Source: Paenibacillus_AB hodogayensis (lineage in GTDB: Bacteria; Bacillota; Bacilli; Paenibacillales; NBRC-103111). From it: a stretch of DNA of 64,000 nucleotides. The DNA lies in contig NZ_BAAAYO010000018.1 in assembly GCF_039536325.1 (NCBI RefSeq), positions 62,001 through 126,000 of the forward strand, read 5' to 3'. Both the position numbers and the translations under genes were made by a program. Below, in pieces: positions 17,164 through 26,064 of the stretch (positions are counted from its first letter, which is position 1; the number at the start of each line of letters is the position of its first letter). The notes beneath the pieces are model-generated. The model saw nothing but the letters and a program-made list of their open reading frames with translations, was not told where the DNA came from and ran no database searches.

Positions 17164-18978
17164 CTACTCAGTTTGTTTCTCCTGCATCGCCTTAAGACGA
17201 ACGGTCACGACAGTGCCCTCGCCCAGACGGGAACGGACCGCCATTCCGTATTCATAACCGGCCAGCAGTTTGATTCGCTCGTTCACATTGTAAAGCCCGT
17301 ACGAGCTGCCGTTTCCTTCGGCACGGAGCAAAGGACGCGATTCGGACAAGAGGCTGGAAGCCAACTGCTCCTCCATGCCGATACCGTCATCTTCGACGGT
17401 AATCTCGAGCTCGTCCCCGCTCCGTTTCGCGCTGATGCAGATGGTCCCGGTTTTGCTTTTATTCTTGCGGATGCCGTGCAGCAGCGCATTCTCGACGATG
17501 GGCTGCAGCGTCAGCTTCGGAATGATGCACCCGTTCGCCTCCGGATCCGCTTCAATCACGAACTTGAATGTGGAAGGGAACCGATTCTGCTGAATTTCCA
17601 GATAGACTCTCGCAAGCTCCATCTCATCCGCTACGCAGACATGATCCTTCCCTTTGTTCAGGCTGAGCCGGAAATAATCGGACAGACTTTCGATCATATG
17701 GCTGATATCGTCGGCATCGCGGGAGATCGCCAACCAGTTGATCGTGTCCAGCGTATTGTAGAGAAAGTGCGGATTGATCTGTGCCTGCAGCGCGCGAAGC
17801 TCAGCCTCCCGCTCCAGCATTTTCGAACGGTAGGCTTCCTCCATCAAATCTTTCACCCGATGCACCAAGTGATCGACGACTCGCTCCAGCAAATAAAAGT
17901 CGCCGCCCCTATCTGTACGCGGCTCTTCCAGCCCTTCTACGCCTTCCGTGCGGATCGTCTTGACAACCGATTTGATCCGGCGATTCATCCCGTTAATCAC
18001 GAACGCCATCAACATGAACACAAGAATCAGAAACATGATCGTCATGCCGGCGATCGTCGCGATGCCGGACCACTGACTTAACGTGGTCGTGCGGTGCGTC
18101 AGGTCGGACTTGGGCACCTCCAGCACGAGCCGCCAATCCGCAGCTCTGATGGGCGCACGCACCTCGAACAAGTCCACGCCGTTTTCTGACCGTTCGAGGA
18201 TTCCTTCATCGGACTCGCCCGCGAGCGCAGCCTTTGTGCCGATCAAGGATGGCTCCGCGCTGTAAATGATAGTCCCGCTGCGATTCACCATATAGACACG
18301 GCCTTGAGCCGGAAAATCAAGCTCGGAAATGATATCGGCGACCATCTTCTCGGGAACGTCCAGCATAAGCACACCTAGCGTCCGATCGAAATTTCGCGGG
18401 TGTCTCAGTATGCGGACACAGGAAAGAATCCGTGCCGGCCCGGAGTCCAGATAGTTTTCTTTGTAGATGCCCGTCCAAACGATGCTGCCCCCCGCGTTCA
18501 TGACCTCTTCGCGCCAAGGGCGTTCTTTCAAGTTGTCCAGAGGAAACAGATTCAATAAATCGAAGCCGTATATATTCCCCGGGTCGGTATAAATACGTGC
18601 CCTGATAATGTCGGGCGCCGTTTGAACCGATTCGAGTAAATTGCGCAGCTCCTTCGATTGATCGATGCGCTCGATGATCGGAATAGCAGGGTCCAAATTT
18701 TCATAGAGCTTATGGTTCATGAATAAAGAATTGGATGATTTCTGCACATAGTCGAGCCGCGAGCTTAAATTAATGCCTGCCTGCTTCAGCGTCTGCTGCA
18801 TGGTCTGGGTCACTTCCTCCTGCAAAATCCGTGAGGATTGTTCATAATAGACGAACAGCATGATGCAAGCAGGTAGAAAAATCAGCAGTCCGTAGGCGAG
18901 CATCCACCTTCTGGCCGCTATAATGATTTCCCACAGATCGGTTGCACGGCTCCTTCTTTTTCGCAAGCCTTTTCTCAC
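17164..18978 (-). CDS. YesM-type sensor histidine kinase
   Basis: A membrane-bound kinase of about 604 residues: basic N-terminus, membrane segment (about 25-45), extracytoplasmic dCache-like sensor (about 50-305), second membrane segment, HAMP-like linker, His_kinase domain with the phosphoacceptor in QINPHFLYNTLDTINWLAI, and an ATPase domain with N and G boxes (ENALLHG, DDGIGM). An ATG at 19011 is in frame, but its only ribosome-binding site, AGGAG, touches the codon. The GTG at 18978 has AAAGGAG eight bases upstream and is preferred. It signals to the response regulator encoded just upstream and controls the importer genes downstream. Confidence 0.9.
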   Translation of the reverse strand: MRKGLRKRRSRATDLWEIIIAARRWMLAYGLLIFLPACIMLFVYYEQSSRILQEEVTQTMQQTLKQAGINLSSRLDYVQKSSNSLFMNHKLYENLDPAIPIIERIDQSKELRNLLESVQTAPDIIRARIYTDPGNIYGFDLLNLFPLDNLKERPWREEVMNAGGSIVWTGIYKENYLDSGPARILSCVRILRHPRNFDRTLGVLMLDVPEKMVADIISELDFPAQGRVYMVNRSGTIIYSAEPSLIGTKAALAGESDEGILERSENGVDLFEVRAPIRAADWRLVLEVPKSDLTHRTTTLSQWSGIATIAGMTIMFLILVFMLMAFVINGMNRRIKSVVKTIRTEGVEGLEEPRTDRGGDFYLLERVVDHLVHRVKDLMEEAYRSKMLEREAELRALQAQINPHFLYNTLDTINWLAISRDADDISHMIESLSDYFRLSLNKGKDHVCVADEMELARVYLEIQQNRFPSTFKFVIEADPEANGCIIPKLTLQPIVENALLHGIRKNKSKTGTICISAKRSGDELEITVEDDGIGMEEQLASSLLSESRPLLRAEGNGSSYGLYNVNERIKLLAGYEYGMAVRSRLGEGTVVTVRLKAMQEKQTE

Positions 18979-19014
18979 TGGCTCAACTCCTTTTGCATGG
19001 AACCCGTTCATCTC

Positions 19015-20631
19015 CTATTGCTGATCCCGGTAAGCGCTTGGCGTAAGCCCGGTCATCTTTTTGAACAGCTTGCTGAAATAGCTCGGATCCGTATAGCCGA
19101 CCTGCTCGCACACTTCGTAGAATTTAATGCGGGGATCGCGCAGCAGTTCCTTCGCCTTCTCGATACGCACCTTCATCAAGTATTCGTAAATGGTCTCGCC
19201 GGTCTCCTGTTTGAACAATAGGCTGACATAAGTTTGGCTAAGGTAGACGCTAGCCGCAATCTCCGCGATCGATAAGTTCCTGGTGTAATTCTCGTCTATA
19301 TACTTCTGAGTATGTTCGATCACATTACTCGACCGTCCGCTCCGCTTCTCCTGAATCCAGCAGCAAATGCCGTATAAGTAATCGCTTACGAAACTCTTCA
19401 ACTCCGCCATCGTCTCCAGCTTCAGTAACCGGTCCAGCGCCCAAGCTTCCTGCTCTTCCTTTTCGCGGGTAAGCAGGTTAAGGTCAAGCAGCAACCTGCC
19501 GGCGAGAGCGATCATTTGCAGCCCTGCATGCCGGACGTATTTGAATCCGTCCTTGCGGATCGGCGCCAGCGGCTCGAAGATGCTTTCCAGTTCCATCTCC
19601 AATCGGCGCTTCTCTCCTGATTTCAGTCCGGACAGCAGCCGCTCGCTCTGACGGGAATCGAACCGGATCGGGCCTGCCGATCCCATTTCCAGACTGTCCA
19701 TGGTGATCACCTGGTTCTTGCCCATATACCACTTCTGGTCCGCCGCTTCGCGGGCATGCCGATAGGATGCCGGCAGGAAACCGATATTCTCGGCGCGCTC
19801 GCCGACGCCGATCGTAACGCTGATCTTCAGCCAGCGCTGCACATTGTCCAGGATCGCCTGTGCCAGAGAGAGCAGCGTAGCCTCCGGGTCTTGTAACCGT
19901 TCGTCAAGTACTAGCAGGGCAACGTATTCAGCTACTCTGTTCTCGAATGCATACCCGAGCAGGGACTGATCGATCAGTTCCTGGATAATGTTCAAGAGCG
20001 AGTAAGCTAACAGCTGCTTATCCCTCTCCGAACGTCCGCCGTGCACTTCCTCCGAATCGTCAATAGTTATGACGAGTACGAGATAGGGCGATTCGAGCGG
20101 CAGTTCCAGATTGAGAAACGCCGCTCTTTCCTGCAGTCCCTCTGTTCGTGCGACGCCATCCTGGATCAACGACATCAGAAACTTCTCGCGAAGAAGCGGC
20201 ATGCTCTGCATCAACTTGACTTGCATGTCCTTAAGAAGCTGCCGCTCTTTTTCTTCCGCATACAGATCCTGCACGACACCTTCAATGACCTTCTGAAGTT
20301 CTGTCCGTTTGACCGGTTTGAAAATATAGTCGGCAGCATGAATCTGCAGTGCCGAACGCAAATAGTTCACGTCATTGTGGCCGCTGATAAATACGATCTT
20401 TGTCTCGGGGAACCGCTCTCGAACGTCCCTCGACATACGAATTCCGTCCATCATCGGCATCATCACATCCGTCAGCACGATGTCGGGCTTCACCCGTTCA
20501 ATCAGCTCCAGCCCCGTATCGCCGTCGTCCGCTGTTCCGGCCAAAACAATTCCATAGTCGCTCCACTTCACGAATTTGCTGAGCCCGTCCCGGACGGCCG
20601 GCTCATCGTCGATAATGACCAACTTATACAT
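19015..20631 (-). CDS. YesN-type response regulator with AraC DNA-binding domain
   Basis: A 538-residue regulator. The receiver domain (about 1-125) shows the acidic pair Asp9/Asp10, the phosphoacceptor Asp55 in LTDVMMP and the lysine in KPVKR. A long middle region (about 140-420) links to a C-terminal AraC-type double helix-turn-helix (about 440-538, IAEIAASVYLSQTYVSLLFKQ). The start is ATG at 20631 with a GGGGGCAAGGA stretch upstream; the frame extends to 20784 without a site. It is the promoter-proximal gene of the importer operon. Confidence 0.92.
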   Translation of the reverse strand: MYKLVIIDDEPAVRDGLSKFVKWSDYGIVLAGTADDGDTGLELIERVKPDIVLTDVMMPMMDGIRMSRDVRERFPETKIVFISGHNDVNYLRSALQIHAADYIFKPVKRTELQKVIEGVVQDLYAEEKERQLLKDMQVKLMQSMPLLREKFLMSLIQDGVARTEGLQERAAFLNLELPLESPYLVLVITIDDSEEVHGGRSERDKQLLAYSLLNIIQELIDQSLLGYAFENRVAEYVALLVLDERLQDPEATLLSLAQAILDNVQRWLKISVTIGVGERAENIGFLPASYRHAREAADQKWYMGKNQVITMDSLEMGSAGPIRFDSRQSERLLSGLKSGEKRRLEMELESIFEPLAPIRKDGFKYVRHAGLQMIALAGRLLLDLNLLTREKEEQEAWALDRLLKLETMAELKSFVSDYLYGICCWIQEKRSGRSSNVIEHTQKYIDENYTRNLSIAEIAASVYLSQTYVSLLFKQETGETIYEYLMKVRIEKAKELLRDPRIKFYEVCEQVGYTDPSYFSKLFKKMTGLTPSAYRDQQ

Positions 20632-20937
20632 AATCCTTGCCCCCTTATCTGAACATGAAGGAACGATATGACAACAAAATGCACAAATGGGTCTCGCTGC
20701 TGCTCCGACGCGCGAACCCGTTTGTGCTTCTACGGACGATTTAAGGATTGATTCACTTGTGCGGGGAAATGTCCGCTTTCTCATAGACAGCCACGTTTTT
20801 CTGGAAGCTCCCGTACTATACCTTCTAATATAAGATGTTTTGGGAACAGTCTAAAGGGTGGATCCTACTATTTCTGGGTTAATGTTACTGAGAATTGTAA
20901 ATCAAAAAGCAGTCATTTTCTTTTTTGAAATACTTAA
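20632..20937. other. intergenic region before tRNA and response regulator
   Basis: A 306-base spacer between the minus-strand sensor operon and the plus-strand tRNA gene. It must contain both promoters. AT-rich stretches occur at 20815-20840 and 20895-20935, but no pair of -35 and -10 hexamers is convincing. Confidence 0.4.
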
Positions 20938-21014
20938 CGCGGGGTGGAGCAGCCTGGTAGCTCGTCGGGCTCATAACACGAAGGCCGCAGGTTCAAATCC
21001 TGCCCCCGCAACCA
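20938..21014 (+). tRNA. initiator tRNA-Met (fMet), anticodon CAT, atypical
   Basis: A 77-base gene with encoded CCA. Initiator hallmarks are visible: a C1xA72 mismatch at the end of the acceptor stem, and a D-stem GAGC/GCTC. The anticodon CAT is at 20972-20974. In the anticodon stem the pairs 27-43, 28-42, 29-41 and 31-39 form, but 30-40 is G opposed to A (A at 20978) where C is expected. This breaks the middle of the three G-C pairs that normally direct initiator tRNA to the ribosomal P site. The T-stem GCAGG/CCTGC is perfect. A terminator follows at 21044. Confidence 0.93.
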
Positions 21015-21043
21015 ACTTACAATTCTAGCTCGGCATAAATATC

Positions 21044-21085
21044 AAAATGCCTTTAACCCATTGAACGTGGATTAAAGGCATTTTT
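21044..21085. terminator. bidirectional terminator after tRNA
   Basis: AAAATGCCTTTA and TAAAGGCATTTT form a 12-bp perfect stem around a loop of about 17 bases, followed by a T run on the plus strand and preceded by an A run. It can end both the tRNA transcript and that of the minus-strand GIY-YIG gene. Confidence 0.85.
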
Positions 21086-21112
21086 GCGTTATCATAAAAC
21101 TTCATGTGTCTA

Positions 21113-21475
21113 CTATTTGTATAACACCTTATCTACATTGTACTTAGCCTTATATTCGTTGATAATGTACGTCTCGTATATTTCTCTATGGACGGGATCC
21201 TCGACTAAACAAACCTCGATTTTGATCACTTCCTCCCGCTGCTCTTTGATGACCGATACCGTATCCTCGAAATGCTTCTTGATTCTGGGTCTTAGCTTCC
21301 GTGCCTTGCCAACGAATAGGAGTTCATCCTTATCATTGTAGAACATAAAGATCCCCGCTTTATCTCTTGGAATCAGAATGAAATCCGTAAACCCGTAAAT
21401 ATGGCTTAATTCAGGGGCCTCCTGTTTGTAAATCGTGACATCCGGAGTCGGAATCGTTATTTGTATCATGAACAT
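21113..21475 (-). CDS. GIY-YIG domain protein (nucleotide excision repair endonuclease-like)
   Basis: A 120-residue cytoplasmic protein. Residues about 40-115 form a GIY-YIG-type nuclease domain: AGIFMFYN takes the place of the first motif, LLFVGKARKLRPRIKKHF the second motif with the catalytic Arg region, and a Glu in IYETYIINEY fits the metal ligand. It resembles small Bacillus YurQ-like proteins annotated as excision-repair endonucleases. Whether it is active is uncertain, because the first motif is GIF rather than GIY. ATG at 21475; the ribosome-binding site is weak. It stands alone. Confidence 0.75.
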   Translation of the reverse strand: MFMIQITIPTPDVTIYKQEAPELSHIYGFTDFILIPRDKAGIFMFYNDKDELLFVGKARKLRPRIKKHFEDTVSVIKEQREEVIKIEVCLVEDPVHREIYETYIINEYKAKYNVDKVLYK

Positions 21476-21867
21476 TCACTCTCTCTTCTGCGTCATTGTT
21501 ATTTTCGAAAGGGTTGTTTCTCTTGGGAATATCGAACCCGATATATCGCTCGACGTTGGCAACGAATTTCTAATTGTCGAGTCTAGGTTATATTCTATCT
21601 ATTATAGACCTACCTGTCTATTCCATGCAGGAAGTTCTATTCAATTCGCCTTGTGCCAGCCAGGACGGATGGGATTGCCGACATTCTTTGCTCATTACTA
21701 GAAATACCCTATTCGCCATGAGAATAGGGTATTCGCTGTATAGGGAGCTATATTGCAGATTATATTTCCTTTAGTTTCGTTTAGTAAAGGGTCTTTCAGA
21801 GTCGCAGCATAACCACAGCCGCTTCGTTTGTTGGCGGGACTTCATGCACAAATGGCATTATCAAGAA
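21476..21867. other. gene-free stretch with a perfect 12-bp hairpin
   Basis: A 392-base stretch with no supported gene. It contains AATACCCTATTC (21703-21714) and its exact complement (21722-21733) around a 7-base loop, without a T run, so not a standard terminator. On the minus strand a TATAAT hexamer occurs at 21601-21606 and might be a -10 element for the GIY-YIG gene, but no -35 is evident. Confidence 0.45.
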
Positions 21868-22560
21868 TTAACTCTTTGGCTGCATATAAACTTCTTCATA
21901 CGGCTGAACAATAACGAAACCGTCTCCTTCAAACCGCGTTTGAATCGATTCTCCACTACCTCTTCCAATAAAGGTTTTTAGTGAAATATCCGTTTGAAAT
22001 TCGGGTTGAAGGTTTCCCGACCACGCTACAGTTGCATTTGGATCTGTAATAACTGGATTTCCTGGCGTTACGCGTAATGTAAGTGGTTCATAATGAGTTG
22101 TGATGGCAATCATACCCGTTCCTTCGCACCGAACATTAAACAGGCCGCCTGCGCTCATACCTGCTATTTTTCTCATAAGCTTAATATTGTGCTTGATAGT
22201 TGGTTCGAATGCAAGCAGGTCATTTCCATTTACATAAATGGCTTCGTTCTGTAAATAGAGAATAATGATCTTTTTTCCACTGTCGGCAAGATACAGCTTT
22301 CCTTGCCCATTTGCTTTCATGAGGGAAGTGCCTTCACCAGTGAAAGCCTTTTTGAACATATTCCCGATCCCGTTTTCTAAAATGCCCTCACGCTCAAACT
22401 TAATCCTTCCATGGTAAGCGACCATCGAACCTGCCTTGGCCCAAACGAGTCCCTCTAGATTCACCTCCAGCAGACGAGGTGTCTCTAATTCGAAAAATCC
22501 TTCCCCTTTATCCTCTTGCTCCGTGTTTTTAATAAATTCAGAAATCGAGTATTTATTCAT
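21868..22560 (-). CDS. AIM24 family protein
   Basis: A 230-residue protein of the AIM24 (TRAP-like beta-roll) family, recognisable from the repeated strands around VWAKAGSMVAYHGRIKFEREG, GGLFNVRCEGTGMIAI and RFEGDGFVIVQPYEE. Bacterial members have no established role. The start is ATG at 22560 with GGGAG about seven bases upstream; the frame runs to 22662 but only through a hairpin region. It lies downstream of a small conserved hypothetical gene on the same strand. Confidence 0.85.
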   Translation of the reverse strand: MNKYSISEFIKNTEQEDKGEGFFELETPRLLEVNLEGLVWAKAGSMVAYHGRIKFEREGILENGIGNMFKKAFTGEGTSLMKANGQGKLYLADSGKKIIILYLQNEAIYVNGNDLLAFEPTIKHNIKLMRKIAGMSAGGLFNVRCEGTGMIAITTHYEPLTLRVTPGNPVITDPNATVAWSGNLQPEFQTDISLKTFIGRGSGESIQTRFEGDGFVIVQPYEEVYMQPKS

Positions 22561-22660
22561 ACTGCACTCCCTTTCATTTTTTAACGTATACGCAGAACTG
22601 TGCAACAACGTTTCAAATCCGCCTGCTAAAGATGACGCCCATGCTGCGCGTACCAACATC

Positions 22661-22690
22661 AAAGGCTGCCGGTTTGATCCGACAGCCTTT
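22661..22690. terminator. hairpin between hypothetical gene and AIM24 gene
   Basis: AAAGGCTGCCGG pairs with CCGACAGCCTTT, with one mismatch, around a short loop. The following T run is short on both strands, so this may attenuate rather than fully stop transcription between the two minus-strand genes. Confidence 0.45.
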
Positions 22691-22704
22691 ATTAAGTCGA
22701 AACT

Positions 22705-23166
22705 TTAATATTCTCCTTTAATTACAAAAAACGAGCCCCGAATTGTTCCGGCTAGTTTAGACTTCTGCCTAGCAAACTTAAACTTCCCTTCTAACTCCTC
22801 GGGTACCTCCATCCCCTCAGAAAGCTTAAAACCAACGGCCCGCTTCTTAGGGTCATCAACCGTATACATGACATTAAGCCCAAGACCATCCTCATAAAAG
22901 ACGTAGGTAAATTGGATGTTTTCCACTTGAAAACGCGACGTTTCTAAAGGCTTGGCCGCAAACTGAATATCGCGTTCTTTCAAAACTCGGTTCACGTAAT
23001 CGAGGCTCTCCTGACTTTCGCTAGCGGGTACAACCGTAAATTCATGCTTGTATTTGTTCATAAAATAACGGGCTTCATTAGCACGTAGACCGGCAAGCGC
23101 TTCTGCTACAGGTGAAGACTCTAAACCAACCGTAGATACATCTTTAAAATCAACGATATAGGACAT
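22705..23166 (-). CDS. conserved hypothetical protein
   Basis: A 153-residue soluble protein that I do not recognise. It has no signal peptide, membrane segment or cysteine. It is alpha/beta in character, with charged helices near the N-terminus (ALAGLRANEARYFMNKYKHEF) and strands such as IQFTYVFYEDGLGLNVMY. The start is ATG at 23166, eight bases after AGGAG; another ATG two codons upstream is too close to that site. It has a strong promoter with overlapping inverted repeats, so it seems tightly repressed. Confidence 0.72.
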   Translation of the reverse strand: MSYIVDFKDVSTVGLESSPVAEALAGLRANEARYFMNKYKHEFTVVPASESQESLDYVNRVLKERDIQFAAKPLETSRFQVENIQFTYVFYEDGLGLNVMYTVDDPKKRAVGFKLSEGMEVPEELEGKFKFARQKSKLAGTIRGSFFVIKGEY

Positions 23167-23250
23167 TTCCATCACTCCTTTTACCTCTTTATTTCCCAAA
23201 ACAGGAATCCGCATTCCCCAAAAACTAAACCTTTTCGATCCACGATAAAT

Positions 23251-23300
23251 AGACACCAAATAGTGTCTTAATTATAGGACACTTTATGGAGTCATGTCAA
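23251..23300 (-). promoter_or_regulatory. strong sigma-A promoter with overlapping operator-like inverted repeats
   Basis: On the minus strand TTGACA (23295-23300) and TATAAT (23271-23276) are separated by 18 bases, both matching consensus. AGTGTC and GACACT (23262-23283) form an inverted repeat that encloses the -10 element, and a third half-site AGACAC at 23251-23256 forms a second inverted repeat with GTGTCT at 23263-23268. The arrangement suggests repression by a dimeric regulator encoded elsewhere. Confidence 0.7.
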
Positions 23301-23345
23301 CATAGACGCTTGTCCGACATACGGCTGAACCGCCCGATGCCTGCG

Positions 23346-24389
23346 CTATAACGGCAATACGGTTTTGCCCGGTTGAAAGTCGCCTTGCAGCATCGTGTGC
23401 TCATACGGCGCGTTCGGATTCGCAATCCGCCAAAGCATCCGTTCCGCTGCACGCGTCCCCGCTTCCCGAATCAGCAATTTCGGACGCGACAATTCCGGCC
23501 AGTACGGATTCGATTTATGTTCCAGACTGATCAACGATAACTGCTCCGGGATTCGTATTCCGTTTTCCTCGCAGGCCCGGTAAATCCAAGGCAAGTGGTA
23601 ACTAACGCCGCATAGCACCGCCGTAATATTTTGCTTGCGCATCCTGTGCGCGAACTCTTCCATATTGCTGTGGCGATCCGTCGTTCGCACCCGAAGCATG
23701 TGATCTTCCCGCTCAGCCGAAAGGCCGTACTCTCGCATCATCATGTTGAAGGCATCCCAGCGCAAGACGAACCCCCGCCACTCCTCCAAGTAATCCCCAA
23801 TATACAAAATGCGATGATGACCGTGCTGAATGAGATACTCCACGGACTGGCTGACCGCAGCTCCCACATCCCATATGACGCTATCCGCTCGCGTGCCAGG
23901 TCTTACGAAATAGATCAGAACTTGCGGGACAGGACGCTTCAGTAAAGCCTCCATTGACTCTCTGTCAAGCATCGGTGCCAGGAACAGCCCGTCGCAATGA
24001 TCGATCTGATGAAGCCGAGCCCAAGCTTCGACCGACATCTCGCTCTCGGCCGGCAACGCCAGTTGCTCCACGGTATGTCCGTGCGAAGTCATCTTTTGTT
24101 GAAGCCCCTCGGCCAGCAGCGGATTCATGTCGTTTGCTTCGCTGCTTCGAAATGGAACGATCAATTTGAATCGGTACGGTTTGCTGCTGTGCAGAGGGAT
24201 TTGCTCGATCGTCTGTGCCCGCTCCTGCGCTTTGCTGGCATAGCCCATCTCTTGCGCCAACTGAAACAGCTGGTGCCGTACCTGCTCCGAAACCCCTGTC
24301 AATCCGCGCAGCGCCTTGGACACGGTCTGGATCGATACCCCGGCTGCATCTGCTATATGTTGAAGTGTAATTGCCTTCTTCTTGCGCAT
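23346..24389 (-). CDS. LacI family transcriptional regulator
   Basis: A 347-residue repressor. The N-terminal LacI helix-turn-helix is clear (TLQHIADAAGVSIQTVSKALRG, about residues 8-29), followed by a hinge and a periplasmic-binding-protein-like sensor domain (about 70-340). It is divergent from a binding-protein and beta-helix operon across an AT-rich spacer, so it probably represses that operon and itself. A sugar effector is likely but not identifiable. Confidence 0.9.
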   Translation of the reverse strand: MRKKKAITLQHIADAAGVSIQTVSKALRGLTGVSEQVRHQLFQLAQEMGYASKAQERAQTIEQIPLHSSKPYRFKLIVPFRSSEANDMNPLLAEGLQQKMTSHGHTVEQLALPAESEMSVEAWARLHQIDHCDGLFLAPMLDRESMEALLKRPVPQVLIYFVRPGTRADSVIWDVGAAVSQSVEYLIQHGHHRILYIGDYLEEWRGFVLRWDAFNMMMREYGLSAEREDHMLRVRTTDRHSNMEEFAHRMRKQNITAVLCGVSYHLPWIYRACEENGIRIPEQLSLISLEHKSNPYWPELSRPKLLIREAGTRAAERMLWRIANPNAPYEHTMLQGDFQPGKTVLPL

Positions 24390-24497
24390 CGTATGTTCCT
24401 CACTTTAATTTTAACTCTGTTTTAAACATTATCTTCAACTTTTATCAATTTTTCAAGCTATTAATATGCTTTTTACACTAAAAAATAGTATAAATGA

Positions 24498-24520
24498 GTG
24501 AAAATTTATTTTATTTTCAC
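24498..24520. promoter_or_regulatory. inverted repeat, candidate LacI-type operator
   Basis: GTGAAAA and TTTTCAC form perfect 7-base arms around 9 AT bases, in the middle of the 274-base AT-rich spacer between the LacI gene and the binding-protein gene. Its position fits an operator controlling both divergent genes. The surrounding AT-richness lowers the significance. Confidence 0.4.
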
Positions 24521-24663
24521 CCACTCCCGTTTTATCACCTATTATTTTCTTTACTTTTTATTTTTTAAGCATATTTTAAACTGGAATGTCCATTTTATTT
24601 GCCCTAAGATGATTTATGAGAAAGCGCATTCATGAAAATTTCAAAAAAAAGAGGGTGTTTTTC

Positions 24664-26019
24664 TTGTCTTTTTCATCCCGTCTTACCCGGCTGGCCTCGA
24701 TCTCTGCAATCGTAGCCGTTCTGTCAGCCTGCGGCCAAAATGACGCACCGCCGTCCGGCTCGGCCGATCCGTCGTCTCCCCCGCATCCGGCCCAATCCAA
24801 TACGCCGCCCGCGCCCATCAAGCTGCTGATGCTTCAGGACAGCGCGACGATGACCAAGGAGGAATTCCAAACGTTGATCGCAGAGCCGGTATCCGCCAAA
24901 TACCCGCACATTACGATTGAGCTGGCGGTCAATGGCAAGGGAGACGAAGGGGTCCAGCAATTGCTCGCCTCCGGCACTTTTCCCGATCTGATCTTCGGCA
25001 CCTACCCGCGCATCACCAACCACCGCGAGCTTCAAACGGTGGAAAACCTGAATCCAATGATCGAACGAAACAAGCTCGACTTGCAGCGCTTCGACCCGGG
25101 GGCTATCGCAACCGCCCGCGCCTATTCCGGAAGCGGCAACCTGTACGCCTTGCCCTTCTCCTTGAATTTCACCGCGACGTTCTACAACAAAGAGATTTTC
25201 GACAAATTCGGCCAACCGTATCCAAAGGAAGGCATGACATGGGAGGATGCGCTGGACGTCGCCAAAAACGTATCCCGCACCTCCGACGGCGTTCAGTACC
25301 GCGGAGCGTTTATTCAGGGCATCGCAGACGTCTCGTCTCAGCTTAGCCTCCCCCTCATCGATCTGGCCTCCGGAAAAGCCAATATTGCTTCTCAGGAAGG
25401 CTGGAAGTCGCTCTTCGAGCTGTACAAGGCATTCAACGACCTTCCGGGCAACAAAGACGCACACACGGCAACTACGCTGCAAAATGGCTTTCTCAAAGAT
25501 CAGAATGTCGCGATGGCGATCAGCTATGACGCCCGCTTTGCCGCACTGGAGAAGCTGTACGGCACACCGCAGGATTTTGCTTGGGACGTCACTCAGTTTC
25601 CAAGCTTCAAGGGAAAACCGAACGTGACTGTTGCCTCCTCCGGCCATTTCCTGATGCTGTCCTCGCTTGGCAAGCACAAGGAAGATGCGTTCCGGGTGAT
25701 CGAAATGCTGGTCTCGCCGGAAACTCAAAGAAAAATAACCGACTTTGGCCGCTATACCTCGCTGCAGGACCCGGCGATCAAGGAAATGTACGGTCATACG
25801 ATGAAATCGATGCAAGGCAAAAACATTAAAGCGGTATTCAAAAGCCGGTTTGCCGATCCTGTCCCACCGCATCCGAACAACGATCTGACGATTCCGGCGG
25901 TTAACGCCGCGCTGACCCGTGTGGTCAACAATGAAGTCGACATCAATACCGGGCTGCGCCAAGCCGAGGAAGCGATCAACAAGGCGATCGTCGAACGGGC
26001 GGCAGGACAAGGAAAATAA
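24664..26019 (+). CDS. extracellular solute-binding lipoprotein (sugar ABC type)
   Basis: A 451-residue lipoprotein with lipobox VLSAC (Cys at about 23) and a family 1 binding fold; the signature YNKEIFDKFGQPYPKEGMTW places it with the paralogues at 7412, 37426 and 52797. The start chosen is TTG at 24664, because GAGGG lies eight bases upstream and the result is a normal signal peptide. An in-frame ATG at 24616 has no ribosome-binding site and would give an odd, lysine-rich extension. It is followed after 45 bases by a Tat-exported beta-helix gene. No permease genes are near. Confidence 0.85.
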   Translation: MSFSSRLTRLASISAIVAVLSACGQNDAPPSGSADPSSPPHPAQSNTPPAPIKLLMLQDSATMTKEEFQTLIAEPVSAKYPHITIELAVNGKGDEGVQQLLASGTFPDLIFGTYPRITNHRELQTVENLNPMIERNKLDLQRFDPGAIATARAYSGSGNLYALPFSLNFTATFYNKEIFDKFGQPYPKEGMTWEDALDVAKNVSRTSDGVQYRGAFIQGIADVSSQLSLPLIDLASGKANIASQEGWKSLFELYKAFNDLPGNKDAHTATTLQNGFLKDQNVAMAISYDARFAALEKLYGTPQDFAWDVTQFPSFKGKPNVTVASSGHFLMLSSLGKHKEDAFRVIEMLVSPETQRKITDFGRYTSLQDPAIKEMYGHTMKSMQGKNIKAVFKSRFADPVPPHPNNDLTIPAVNAALTRVVNNEVDINTGLRQAEEAINKAIVERAAGQGK

Positions 26020-26064
26020 AAGCGCGCAAAACAAAATCAAACCATAACCAAGGAGGCTCTAACC

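Noticed and set aside
17119..18081. 320-codon plus-strand frame opposite the histidine kinase gene
   Set aside because: Antisense shadow of the kinase catalytic region.
24724..26040. 438-codon open frame opposite the binding-protein gene
   Set aside because: It is an antisense shadow: no known domain, arginine- and histidine-rich composition, while the plus strand encodes a clear lipoprotein.
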